In this document: positions 17,529 to 25,981 of the stretch, piece after piece | Layout of the letters: each line of letters starts with the position of its first letter | Numbering within the stretch: the first letter of the stretch is position 1 | Origin: Gillisia limnaea DSM 15749 | Lineage (GTDB): Bacteria; Bacteroidota; Bacteroidia; Flavobacteriales; Flavobacteriaceae | Reading direction: 5' to 3' | NCBI RefSeq assembly: GCF_000243235.1 | Contig: NZ_JH594606.1 | Location: forward strand, 2,918,255-2,982,254 | DNA length: 64,000 bases | Notes under the pieces: generated by a model | What the model was told of the DNA's origin: nothing | The model's database searches: none | What the model saw: only the letters and a program-made list of their open reading frames with translations | Program-made: the position numbers and the translations under genes

Positions 17529-18650
17529 ATGAAACAGGATTATTACGAAATATTAGGCTTAAGTAAAAGTGCAACAGCAGCTGAAATCAAAAAAGCATAT
17601 CGAAAGAAAGCTATTGAGTTTCACCCGGATAAGAATGAAGGAGATGCTCACGCGGAAGAAATGTTTAAGAAAGCAGCCGAGGCTTATGAAGTCTTGGGTA
17701 ATGAGGAAAAGCGTGCTAAATATGATCGTTTTGGTCATCAGGCCTTTGAAGGCGGTGGCTTTGGAGGCGGCGGAATGAATATGGATGATATCTTCAGCCA
17801 GTTTGGAGATATTTTTGGTGGCGGCTTTAGCGGCGGTGGCGGATTCTCCGGTTTTGGTGGCGGCTTTGGTGGTGGTCAACGTAGGGTTAAAGGGAGTAAT
17901 TTAAGGATCAGGGTTAGTTTAACCCTGGAAGAAATTGCCAATGGAACCGAAAAGAAAATCAAGGTCAAAAGAAAGATAAGGGCAGAAGGAACAACTTATA
18001 AAACCTGTACTACCTGTAATGGTAGTGGTCAGGTTACAAGGATTACAAATACAATTTTAGGAAGAATGCAAACCGCTTCTCCCTGTACCGCCTGTGGAGG
18101 TGCCGGACAAATTATAGATAAGAAACCAGTCGATGCCGATGCCCAGGGACTTAAAGTTCAGGAAGAAACCGTTTCGATCAAAATTCCTGCGGGAGTAGAA
18201 GATGGAATGCAACTTAAAGTTACCGGAAAAGGGAATGATGCTCCTGGAAATGGAGTCCCTGGAGATTTGTTGGTAGCTATTGAAGAGAAAGCACATCCAA
18301 GCCTGCAAAGAGAAGGAGATAACCTGCATTATGATCTCTATATCAGTTATTCGGAAGCCGCTCTTGGAGCTTCCAGAGAAATTGACACCGTTACCGGAAA
18401 AGTTCGGATTAAAGTTGATGAGGGCGTGCAATCCGGTAAAATCTTACGCTTGCGCGGTAAAGGTATTAGCAATCTTAATGGATATGGAAAAGGAGATCTT
18501 TTGGTACACGTAAATGTTTGGACACCAAAAGCCCTGAATAAAGAACAACGGGATTTCTTTGAAAGAATGGCAACAGATGAGAATTTTGTTCCGAATCCTG
18601 AAAAAGGCGACAAATCATTTTTTGAAAAAGTAAAAGATATGTTTTCTTAA
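17529..18650 (+). CDS. dnaJ: Chaperone DnaJ with a reduced zinc domain
   Basis: 373 residues. J domain 1-70 with HPD at 32-34; Gly/Phe-rich linker 75-120; zinc region with only two CxxCxGxG motifs, C160/C163 (CTTCNGSG) and C186/C189 (CTACGGAG), instead of four; then the two C-terminal substrate domains and dimerisation region to 373. DnaJ delivers unfolded clients to DnaK and stimulates its ATPase. With four cysteines a single zinc ion is expected. The shortened zinc domain is, from memory, shared by other flavobacterial DnaJ proteins. It forms an operon with grpE and ends at two successive hairpins. Confidence 0.95.
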   Translation: MKQDYYEILGLSKSATAAEIKKAYRKKAIEFHPDKNEGDAHAEEMFKKAAEAYEVLGNEEKRAKYDRFGHQAFEGGGFGGGGMNMDDIFSQFGDIFGGGFSGGGGFSGFGGGFGGGQRRVKGSNLRIRVSLTLEEIANGTEKKIKVKRKIRAEGTTYKTCTTCNGSGQVTRITNTILGRMQTASPCTACGGAGQIIDKKPVDADAQGLKVQEETVSIKIPAGVEDGMQLKVTGKGNDAPGNGVPGDLLVAIEEKAHPSLQREGDNLHYDLYISYSEAALGASREIDTVTGKVRIKVDEGVQSGKILRLRGKGISNLNGYGKGDLLVHVNVWTPKALNKEQRDFFERMATDENFVPNPEKGDKSFFEKVKDMFS

Positions 18651-18688
18651 ATAAGAGAACCATGTTATATAATTTTTATATATTTGGG

Positions 18689-18724
18689 TATCACTAAAAG
18701 CTTTAGTGATAATTTTTCTTTTTC
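18689..18724 (+). terminator. First terminator after dnaJ
   Basis: A 10-bp stem (TATCACTAAA / TTTAGTGATA) with a 3-nt loop AGC, followed by ATTTTTCTTTTT, 39 nt after the dnaJ stop. Confidence 0.8.
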
Positions 18725-18738
18725 ATAGCAATTTTTTT

Positions 18739-18777
18739 CCCATCCTCGATTTATTTCGGGGATGGGTTTTTGTTTTT
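18739..18777 (+). terminator. Second terminator after dnaJ
   Basis: An 11-bp stem (CCCATCCTCGA / TCGGGGATGGG, one G-U pair) with a short AT loop followed by TTTTTGTTTTT. It stands 15 nt after the first terminator. Confidence 0.8.
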
Positions 18778-18925
18778 CCCTCATTGATGGTTTAACCCCG
18801 CCTGACCGTCGGGCAGGTTCCCCATCCCGATAGCTCATGATGCCTCGAATTCGCAAAAAATTTCCCTCCCGATAGCAACCGGGACATATCTCGGGGCGGG
18901 CCCGCCCCGAGGTTCTTGATTTTTA
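18778..18925 (+). repeat. Dispersed two-hairpin intergenic repeat, copy R2 (longest)
   Basis: Inverse orientation to R1. It opens with CCCTCATTGATGGTTTAACC and closes with CCCCGAGGTTCTTGATTTTT. Near the end lies a perfect 22-nt palindrome (18890-18911) of G and C plus flanking CT/AG. The middle contains CCCGATAGC twice (18832 and 18868 regions). It fills the spacer between the dnaJ terminators and the ABC transporter operon. Confidence 0.8.
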
Positions 18926-19022
18926 AAATGATTTGAAAGCGGTTTGCAATTAAATTAAAAAAATTACTAAAAAAAGGCTGTTTAAGGCCTATTTCAATAT
19001 ATTTACGGAATAAATTTATTTT

Positions 19023-19952
19023 ATGGACAACCTTCTGGTAGCAGAAAACATTTCCAAACAATTTGGCGATTTTACCGCCCTTAATAATGTTTCTATCACA
19101 ATTCCCAAAGGCAGCATTTTTGGACTTTTAGGACCCAATGGTGCCGGTAAAACCACTTTTATCCGGATTATAAATCAAATTACCATGCCAGATAGTGGCA
19201 GGGTGATTTTAGACGGAAGCCCTCTTCATCCTGATGACGTTAGAAAAATTGGATATTTACCGGAAGAACGTGGATTGTACAAATCCATGAAAGTTGGGGA
19301 GCAGGCATTATACCTTGCAAGGCTTAAGGGCTTAAGCAAGGCCGAAGCTAAGGAGCAACTAAATTACTGGTTCAATAAGCTTGGAATGACAGGTTGGTGG
19401 GACAAGAAAATACAGGAGCTTTCCAAGGGAATGGCCCAGAAGGTACAGTTTGTAATTACGGTTCTCCATAGGCCAAAATTGCTAATTTTTGATGAACCCT
19501 TCAGCGGGTTTGATCCCGTAAATGCAGATATTATTAAAAATGAGATTCTTCAGCTTAGGGATGAAGGTGCTACGATCTTGTTTTCTACACACCGTATGGA
19601 AAGTGTAGAAGAACTTTGTGATTATATGGCTTTAATCCACGAATCAAATAAATTGTTGGATGGCAAAGTAGACGATATTAAGCGGAACTATAAATCCAAT
19701 ACTTTTGAAGTTGGCTTAACTGTGGTTGATGAAAACCTGCTTATGAATGAATTAAACGGGAAATTCAAGATAGGAAAGGCAAATTTTAAAAGTATTACCG
19801 ATGATTTAAAAATTAGTATTCAACTAAAACCGGAGGAATCTGCAAATGACCTGTTGCAGTATTTGATCTCTAAAGCACAGGTGAATCACTTTGTGGAAGT
19901 GATTCCTTCAGTAAACGATATCTTTATTAAAACAGTTACCAAAAATGCGTAA
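19023..19952 (+). CDS. ABC transporter ATPase, NatA type
   Basis: 309 residues. Walker [10 protein letters not shown] (37-45), signature ELSKGMAQKVQF, Walker B LLIFDEPFSG and the H-loop STHRM are all present, followed by a C-terminal DUF4162-like domain (about 220-309). It powers the permease encoded next, with an 8-nt overlap. NatA/NatB-type pairs in Bacteroidetes are poorly characterised; Na+ or drug export is known for relatives only. First of five tightly packed genes. Confidence 0.9.
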   Translation: MDNLLVAENISKQFGDFTALNNVSITIPKGSIFGLLGPNGAGKTTFIRIINQITMPDSGRVILDGSPLHPDDVRKIGYLPEERGLYKSMKVGEQALYLARLKGLSKAEAKEQLNYWFNKLGMTGWWDKKIQELSKGMAQKVQFVITVLHRPKLLIFDEPFSGFDPVNADIIKNEILQLRDEGATILFSTHRMESVEELCDYMALIHESNKLLDGKVDDIKRNYKSNTFEVGLTVVDENLLMNELNGKFKIGKANFKSITDDLKISIQLKPEESANDLLQYLISKAQVNHFVEVIPSVNDIFIKTVTKNA

Positions 19953-21243
19953 TCTTAAATTGATTATCCACAGGGAATATCTTGCCAGGGTGAGAAATAA
20001 AACCTTTGTGGTGATGACATTCTTAAGTCCGTTAATCCTTGTGGGAATGGTCCTTCTGGTGGCTTACCTTAGCAGCCTAAACACCAGTGCAATTCACACA
20101 ATAGCAATAAATGACCAAAGCAACTTATTTGAAAATGAATTTGAGGATACCGAGACGCTTCGTTTTATAAACCTTTCGGGAATTTCCCTGGAAGATGCGA
20201 AGCTGTTAGTGGAGGAAAAGGAATATTCCGGTGTGTTGTTCATCCCGGAAAAGGATTCCAATAGTGAACTGGCTAAATCTGTCATGTTTTACGGAAAAGA
20301 ATCTCCGCCTTTGGGGATTTTACAGGAAATAGAACGTGTTTTTACGGATAAACTAACCAAAAGAGAGCTCATTTCCCGGGGAGTGGATATTTCAAAAATA
20401 GAATCGGCAGAGACACGGGTGAGTATACAGATCCAAAATTTTGAAGGACAGCGCACTTCTAAAATGTCCAATTACATAAAGATGTTCTTTGGTGGTGCTG
20501 CGGGCTATCTTTTAATGATGTTTATAATCATATATGGAAACATGGTGATGCGCAGTGTAATTGAGGAAAAGACAAACAGAATTATAGAAATCATTATTTC
20601 CTCGGTAAAACCAATGCAGTTAATGCTAGGGAAGATCCTGGGCACTTCCCTGGCAGGACTTACTCAATTCGCGATATGGGTAGTGCTGGGAGGAATCTTG
20701 TTAACTGTTGCCGTATCTTTTTCTGGTTTGAATTTGGCCTCGCCACCGCCAATGGCCCAGGAAGGTATGGATCAAATGTTAAACAATGAAATCCAGCAAC
20801 TTATCGTGGATGTTACCAATTTACCGTTGGGAACTTTATTGATCTCATTTCTTATTTATTTTATAGGAGGTTACTTTCTTTATAGTGCAATATATGCAGC
20901 TATAGGTGCAGCGGTAGATTCTGAAACCGATACTCAACAATTTATGATTCCTATTATTCTTCCTTTAATGTTGGGTATCTATGTAGGATTTTTCTCGGTG
21001 ATAGAAAATCCTCACGGTTCGGTTTCCACTATATTTTCTATGATCCCATTAACTTCGCCAATTGTGATGCTTATGCGAATTCCTTTTGGAGTGCCTTGGT
21101 GGGAACTCGCGGTTTCCATTATTCTGTTAATAACTACCAATGCTGGAGTTTTATGGCTGGCAGCAAAAATTTACAGGGTTGGTATTTTAATGTATGGAAA
21201 AAAGCCAACTTACAGGGAACTATATAAATGGCTTAAATATTAA
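19945..21243 (+). CDS. ABC transporter permease, NatB type
   Basis: 432 residues. One N-terminal helix (about 24-44) is followed by a periplasmic domain of about 130 residues, then five or six helices from residue 178. VIEEKTNRIIEIIISSVKPMQLMLGKILG (around 204-232) is the cytoplasmic coupling segment typical of NatB/ABC-2 permeases. The gene overlaps the ATPase by 8 nt and is followed after 3 nt by the mscS-type gene, suggesting one transcript. Confidence 0.88.
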   Translation: MRNLKLIIHREYLARVRNKTFVVMTFLSPLILVGMVLLVAYLSSLNTSAIHTIAINDQSNLFENEFEDTETLRFINLSGISLEDAKLLVEEKEYSGVLFIPEKDSNSELAKSVMFYGKESPPLGILQEIERVFTDKLTKRELISRGVDISKIESAETRVSIQIQNFEGQRTSKMSNYIKMFFGGAAGYLLMMFIIIYGNMVMRSVIEEKTNRIIEIIISSVKPMQLMLGKILGTSLAGLTQFAIWVVLGGILLTVAVSFSGLNLASPPPMAQEGMDQMLNNEIQQLIVDVTNLPLGTLLISFLIYFIGGYFLYSAIYAAIGAAVDSETDTQQFMIPIILPLMLGIYVGFFSVIENPHGSVSTIFSMIPLTSPIVMLMRIPFGVPWWELAVSIILLITTNAGVLWLAAKIYRVGILMYGKKPTYRELYKWLKY

Positions 21244-21246
21244 AGT

Positions 21247-22155
21247 ATGCAAAGCGGCGTAGAACAGGTAAAAGAAGTTATTGAAGAAACTATTTGGGGA
21301 AATATTCTCGAATTTTTCAAGATTACTCTTTTAAGTTTTGAAAGTGGTAATAACATTACAGTAGGGCTTATTCTTCTAGTAATAGCGGTATTTTTTACAA
21401 CGAGTATTGTGTTGCGTGGAACACGGATGCTTCTCACCCGAAAAATGGGAGAATCTGATAAAAATAAATTTATAAGCATCTTCAAATTTATAAAATACCT
21501 CACTTATCTAATTGTTATAATTATTACGATAAGTTCTGCAGGTATAGATATTACAATACTTTTAACAGCCTCGGCAGCATTATTTGTTGGTTTAGGTTTA
21601 GCTTTGCAGGATCTTTTTCAGGATATTATTGGAGGTTTGTATATCATAGTAGATAAGACTTTATTGATTGGTGATATTGTAGAAATAGATGGAAAGGTAG
21701 GAAGAGTGATTGAAATCAAATTACGAACCGCCAGGGTTCTAACCAGAGATGACAAGGTGATGGTTATTCCCAATCATAAATTTATTACAGATATTGTTCT
21801 TAATTACACCCAAAATCATGAAGCTACCAGAGAATTTGTAAAAGTGGGTGTGGCATACGGAAGCGATACATTGAAGGTGAAAACTATATTATTGGAATGT
21901 GCAATGGATCAAACAGGCATTGTAAAAAAACCAGATCCATTTGTGCTTTTTGAAGACTTTGGGGATTCGGCTTTGATATTTGCGCTTCATTTTTTTGTAA
22001 CCGATAGTTTTGTAGACCCTAAAATTAAAAGTCAGCTTCGGTTTAAGATCGATGAAAAATTTAGATTGAACAATATCAGCATTCCGTTTCCACAGCGAGA
22101 TGTTCATATGTTTTACCCTAACAACCCAAATAAAATGAAATCCGTTGATGAATAG
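21247..22155 (+). CDS. MscS-family mechanosensitive channel
   Basis: 302 residues with three helices and a cytoplasmic beta domain. The pore helix and following segment read LFVGLGLALQDLFQDIIGGLYIIVDKTLLIGDIVEID, the MscS signature with the Gly/Ala-packed helix and the beta strand. EIKLRTARVLTRDDKVMVIPNHKFI is also typical. Small-conductance channels release solutes on hypo-osmotic shock. It lies 3 nt after the permease and overlaps the next gene by 8 nt. Confidence 0.92.
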   Translation: MQSGVEQVKEVIEETIWGNILEFFKITLLSFESGNNITVGLILLVIAVFFTTSIVLRGTRMLLTRKMGESDKNKFISIFKFIKYLTYLIVIIITISSAGIDITILLTASAALFVGLGLALQDLFQDIIGGLYIIVDKTLLIGDIVEIDGKVGRVIEIKLRTARVLTRDDKVMVIPNHKFITDIVLNYTQNHEATREFVKVGVAYGSDTLKVKTILLECAMDQTGIVKKPDPFVLFEDFGDSALIFALHFFVTDSFVDPKIKSQLRFKIDEKFRLNNISIPFPQRDVHMFYPNNPNKMKSVDE

Positions 22156-23053
22156 ATTATTTTCACTGTTTTTTGTGCTCTTTTTTTTTACGATCGGTTT
22201 GGTCTCCTACGGTCAAAGCACAGACCTTGCGAGAATAGAATATACCTTCTTTCCGCAATCAAATTCAGATAATTCCTTCAGAAGATTTCGCAGTTTTATA
22301 AATTTTCCAATTAAACTGAACGATAATGGAGCCTATTTGGTTCCAGGAATTGACTATGAAAATATCAATTTAAAATATGAAGATCCGGCTCTTTTTGGAA
22401 CCGAAGAACTGGAACGTTTTCAGTCCTTCACGTTCAGTCTGGGGTATACCTTTAAAATAAATGAACAATGGCGTTTCGGGACCGATGGAGGGGTCAAAGT
22501 GGCCTCTAATTTTGAACGAAGTGATATTATTGTAGACGATTTAATTTATACAGGAGGAGTTTATTTCATAAATATTAAGGAAGATGAGCGGTATGTGGAA
22601 CCTGTGCGCCTTATCCTGGGACTGCATTATTCTACCACTTCCGGGATTCCTTTTCCTTTACCCATTATTAACTATTACAAACGCTTTCAGCCAAAATGGG
22701 CCTATGCCCTGGGTGTTCCAAAGACCAATTTGAAATATTATATAAACGAAAAAAATACCATTCAGGGGTTTGTAACTTTGGATGGTTTTTTTGCAAATAT
22801 CCAGAAGAATTTTGATGTAGATCCTTCTAATATTGCCGCAAAAGCCCTTGCTGAAAATATTTCAATGACTATATTGCTTGCCGGAATAGGGTATGAACAT
22901 AAATTCACCGATAATCTATCATTTTATTTGTATGCAGGACAAACTTTAATAAATAATATTAGGTTGAGGGACGATAAGCGGGAAAAGGTGTATATCATTA
23001 ACGAAACAAATTCATTTTATGGCCGTGGAGGCTTAAAATTTAGCATATTATAA
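22148..23053 (+). CDS. Predicted outer-membrane beta-barrel protein (DUF6268-like)
   Basis: 301 residues from the ATG at 22148 (a TTG just before is the alternative). The signal peptide MNRLFSLFFVLFFFTIGLVSYGQ ends in the SYGQ pattern usual for flavobacterial exported proteins. The rest alternates aromatic and polar residues with repeated strands and ends in an aromatic-containing strand (FYGRGGLKFSIL), consistent with a barrel. Similarity to DUF6268 proteins is from memory. Substrate unknown. It overlaps the mscS-type gene by 8 nt and shares one base with the regulator start (TAATG). Confidence 0.7.
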   Translation: MNRLFSLFFVLFFFTIGLVSYGQSTDLARIEYTFFPQSNSDNSFRRFRSFINFPIKLNDNGAYLVPGIDYENINLKYEDPALFGTEELERFQSFTFSLGYTFKINEQWRFGTDGGVKVASNFERSDIIVDDLIYTGGVYFINIKEDERYVEPVRLILGLHYSTTSGIPFPLPIINYYKRFQPKWAYALGVPKTNLKYYINEKNTIQGFVTLDGFFANIQKNFDVDPSNIAAKALAENISMTILLAGIGYEHKFTDNLSFYLYAGQTLINNIRLRDDKREKVYIINETNSFYGRGGLKFSIL

Positions 23054-24219
23054 TGGCAAAAATATTAGTTATAGAAGATGAGGCGTCCATACGCCGCGTG
23101 CTTATAAAGATTCTTTCTGAAGAAAACAATTCTTACCATGTTGATGAAGCAGAAGATGGATTGGCAGGGATAGAAAAATTAAAAGAGGAGGATTTTGATC
23201 TAATTCTTTGTGATATAAAAATGCCAAAAATGGATGGTATTGAAGTATTGGAAGCGATCAAAAAAATTAAACCCGAAATTCCCGTGGTGATGATTTCCGG
23301 TCATGGAGACCTGGATACCGCGGTAAATACCATGAAATTGGGTGCTTTCGATTATATCTCAAAACCACCGGATTTAAACAGGTTGCTTAACACTGTGCGC
23401 AATGCACTGGATAGAAAAGAACTTGTAGTTGAAAACACCCGCCTTAAAAAGAAGGTGAGTAAAAACTATGAGATGATAGGTAATTCCACCGAGATTACCA
23501 GGATCAAGGAGATCATCGAAAAAGTTGCACCTACAGATGCCCGTGTTCTTATCATGGGACCAAATGGAACCGGAAAAGAACTTGTTGCGCATTGGATACA
23601 TCAAAAAAGCCAACGATCTAATGGACCAATGGTAGAGGTAAACTGTGCAGCAATCCCTTCAGAATTGATAGAAAGTGAATTGTTTGGACACGTTAAAGGG
23701 GCATTTACCTCTGCGGTGAAAGACCGGGCGGGGAAATTTGAGGCTGCAAACGGAGGAACAATTTTTCTGGATGAAATAGGGGATATGAGCCTCTCGGCAC
23801 AAGCAAAAGTTTTACGCGCATTGCAGGAGAACAAAGTTTCCAGAGTGGGAAGCGATAAAGATATTAAAGTGGATGTTCGGGTGATTGCTGCTACCAATAA
23901 AGACCTTAAAAAAGAAATCGAGGAAAAGAAGTTTAGGGAAGATCTATTTCACAGGCTCGCAGTAATTTTAATTCAAGTTCCGCCATTAAATGAACGCCGT
24001 GAAGATATCCCCTTGCTTGTTGAGTTTTTTGCACAAAAGATCGCAGAAGAGCAAGGCAACAATAAAAAAGAGTTCACCCAGGGTGCAATCAATCTTCTGA
24101 AAGAATATGATTGGACGGGAAATATCCGCGAATTGCGGAATGTGGTAGAACGTCTTATAATTTTGGGTGGAAATAAAGTTACCGAAGAAGACGTGAAACT
24201 CTTTGCCAGCAAAGCCTAA
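23053..24219 (+). CDS. NtrC-like response regulator with AAA+ domain, no DNA-binding domain
   Basis: 388 residues. Receiver domain 1-120 with phospho-acceptor D54 (ILCDIKMPK) and K104; sigma-54 AAA+ domain about 138-380 with Walker A GPNGTGKE (169-176), GTIFLDEIGD (Walker B) and the arginine-finger region. The sigma-54 contact loop is GAFTSA (216-221) instead of GAFTGA. The protein stops at KLFASKA, just after the AAA+ lid, where relatives carry a Fis-type helix-turn-helix. From memory this short form recurs in flavobacteria. Last gene of the five-gene set; TAATG overlap with the preceding gene. Confidence 0.9.
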   Translation: MAKILVIEDEASIRRVLIKILSEENNSYHVDEAEDGLAGIEKLKEEDFDLILCDIKMPKMDGIEVLEAIKKIKPEIPVVMISGHGDLDTAVNTMKLGAFDYISKPPDLNRLLNTVRNALDRKELVVENTRLKKKVSKNYEMIGNSTEITRIKEIIEKVAPTDARVLIMGPNGTGKELVAHWIHQKSQRSNGPMVEVNCAAIPSELIESELFGHVKGAFTSAVKDRAGKFEAANGGTIFLDEIGDMSLSAQAKVLRALQENKVSRVGSDKDIKVDVRVIAATNKDLKKEIEEKKFREDLFHRLAVILIQVPPLNERREDIPLLVEFFAQKIAEEQGNNKKEFTQGAINLLKEYDWTGNIRELRNVVERLIILGGNKVTEEDVKLFASKA

Positions 24220-24265
24220 ACAGGTCATTTTCAAATAGACCTGGTCTATTGCCACTGTTTTTTTC

Positions 24266-24853
24266 CTACTTCTTGAGTGCCGACGGGATATATCTTAGGA
24301 AATACATGGTATCTCCGCTGGGATGTTTCCATTCATTGAAAAGTTCAAATCCAAATCTTTGATAGACAATGGAATTTTGTCGCATTCGTGTTTCGGCATA
24401 TAACGGAAGGTTGTATTCTACTGCCTGACGGTAAAATTCATCTTTCATCTCTTTTCCCGTCTGGGTATCTGCTCCCCGCGCATCTGCCAGAATCCCCCAG
24501 AACCAGCAATATAAATACTCTCCTTCTTTAGGGCGTTGATTTTTAATGTATTTCTGGATTTTTAAAATATTCATCGCCTTTTTAAAGCCAGTAACATTAA
24601 TTAAAAGGCCGAGTTGTTCGGGAATCTCTGACCAAAAATTATCATCCTTGCTACTTGTTTTAAACAAGATAGCGATCCCTTTTTGGTTTTCAGAAATTAT
24701 AAGTGCGTCTTTTTTAATAGCCTTTTCTACCATATGTGTGGCCAGGTAATGAAAACGTTTGTCTTTTTTAGAGTCGTCCTTAACGATCTCCATAGAGGTA
24801 GGGATTTCTTTCAATAAAAGCGCAACCTGTTTTATAATTTCTTCTTTTTTCAA
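24266..24853 (-). CDS. GNAT-like acetyltransferase of unknown target
   Basis: About 195 residues from a TTG start at 24853 (LKKEEIIKQVALLLKE). The frame extends upstream to 24949, but a good promoter at 24918-24951 would start transcription near 24911, inside that extension. The C-terminal part RMRQNSIVYQRFGFELFNEWKHPSGDTMYFLRY looks like the last strands of the GNAT fold; the middle LYCWFWGILADARG(A)DTQTG is less standard. Family assignment is by appearance, target unknown. It is convergent with the NtrC-like gene and divergent from the ppk2 gene. Confidence 0.65.
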   Translation of the reverse strand: MKKEEIIKQVALLLKEIPTSMEIVKDDSKKDKRFHYLATHMVEKAIKKDALIISENQKGIAILFKTSSKDDNFWSEIPEQLGLLINVTGFKKAMNILKIQKYIKNQRPKEGEYLYCWFWGILADARGADTQTGKEMKDEFYRQAVEYNLPLYAETRMRQNSIVYQRFGFELFNEWKHPSGDTMYFLRYIPSALKK

Positions 24854-24917
24854 GATGATTTGATTTAACTGCGAATATAAAAAATTATATCTTTTTAAGT
24901 TGTGTATCTTTAAGATC

Positions 24918-24951
24918 AAAATTATTTTCCGGAAATTAACCAGACCCAAAA
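24918..24951 (-). promoter_or_regulatory. Promoter of the GNAT-like gene
   Basis: On the minus strand TTTG (24951-24948), a 22-nt spacer and TAATTTTG (24925-24918) match the Bacteroidetes consensus. It implies a transcript start near 24911 and hence an internal start codon for the gene. Confidence 0.7.
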
Positions 24952-25030
24952 TTGGCGCAACTCCAATAAATTTACGGTAATTTCTTCAGGTAAAACCTGG
25001 AAAACATTAAAAATCAAACCTTGCTCACAG

Positions 25031-25918
25031 ATGAAAAAACCGAATTCAAAACAATTTTTAGCTTCCGGAAAAATAGATCTAAAGGATTTTCCAACCTCGT
25101 TCTCCCTTGGTGTAAAGGAAAAAACAATCGAAAAGAAACTTGAAAAAATTCGGGTGAAACTTGCCGATTGGCAGGATGTGCTTTACGCCCATGGCAAATA
25201 TTCGGTTTTGGTATGTTTACAGGGCATGGATACCTCCGGAAAAGATAGCCTGATACGAGAGGTTTTCAAGGATTTAAATGCCCGTGGAGTCGTGGTACAT
25301 AGTTTTAAAGTTCCCTCTTCACTAGAATTGAAACACGATTTCTTATGGAGACATTACATCGCATTGCCGGCCAGGGGAAAATTTGGTGTTTTTAACCGGA
25401 CACATTATGAAAATGTGCTCGTTACCCGGGTACGTCCTGAATATATTCTGAATGAAAACCTGCCTGATATTAATGAGGTGGCAGATATAACCGAGGATTT
25501 CTGGGAAAAACGATTTGAGGACATCAGGAATTTTGAGAAGCATATATCCCGGAATGGAACTATTATTTTTAAGTTCTTTTTAAATATTTCAAAAGAAGAA
25601 CAACGGCAACGCCTGTTGCGAAGGTTGGATAAGCCAAGTAAAAATTGGAAATTTTCCCCGGGCGACCTTAAAGAACGGAAATTATGGGATGAATACAGGG
25701 GATATTATGAGGATGCTATTTCCCGGACTTCCTTTCCTCATGCTCCCTGGTATATTATCCCTTCCAACGATAAGACCACTGCCAGATATCTAACGGCAAA
25801 AATCATTCTTGAAGAACTAGTTAAATATAAAGACGTTCAGGAACCGGATTTGTCTCCCGATATTTTAAAAAACCTTTCTGAATATAGAGAGCAACTTGAG
25901 AAGGAATATGAACCTTAA
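25031..25918 (+). CDS. Polyphosphate kinase 2 family protein (class I)
   Basis: 295 residues. The P-loop segment LQGMDTSGKDS (63-73) and the motif FNRTHYENVLVTRV (121-134) are the PPK2 hallmarks; RRLDKPSKNWKFSPGDLKERKLWDEY is the lid region and is followed by WYIIPSNDKTTARYL. Class-I PPK2 enzymes transfer phosphate between polyphosphate and nucleotides, usually to make NTP from NDP. The substrate cannot be read from sequence alone. Monocistronic, cytosolic. Confidence 0.9.
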   Translation: MKKPNSKQFLASGKIDLKDFPTSFSLGVKEKTIEKKLEKIRVKLADWQDVLYAHGKYSVLVCLQGMDTSGKDSLIREVFKDLNARGVVVHSFKVPSSLELKHDFLWRHYIALPARGKFGVFNRTHYENVLVTRVRPEYILNENLPDINEVADITEDFWEKRFEDIRNFEKHISRNGTIIFKFFLNISKEEQRQRLLRRLDKPSKNWKFSPGDLKERKLWDEYRGYYEDAISRTSFPHAPWYIIPSNDKTTARYLTAKIILEELVKYKDVQEPDLSPDILKNLSEYREQLEKEYEP

Positions 25919-25981
25919 AAGATTGCTTTAATCCTGCGAAATTTGTTATTTAGCTTTTATATTTAAATTCCCCATTTACCA

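Noticed and set aside
17749-17880. GGTGGC-type repeats considered as a microsatellite
   Set aside because: They code the normal Gly/Phe-rich linker of DnaJ.
24221-24250. Inverted repeats CAGGTC/GACCTG after the NtrC-like gene as a terminator
   Set aside because: Two alternative pairings compete and the T run is displaced by more than 10 nt; support is too weak for a call.
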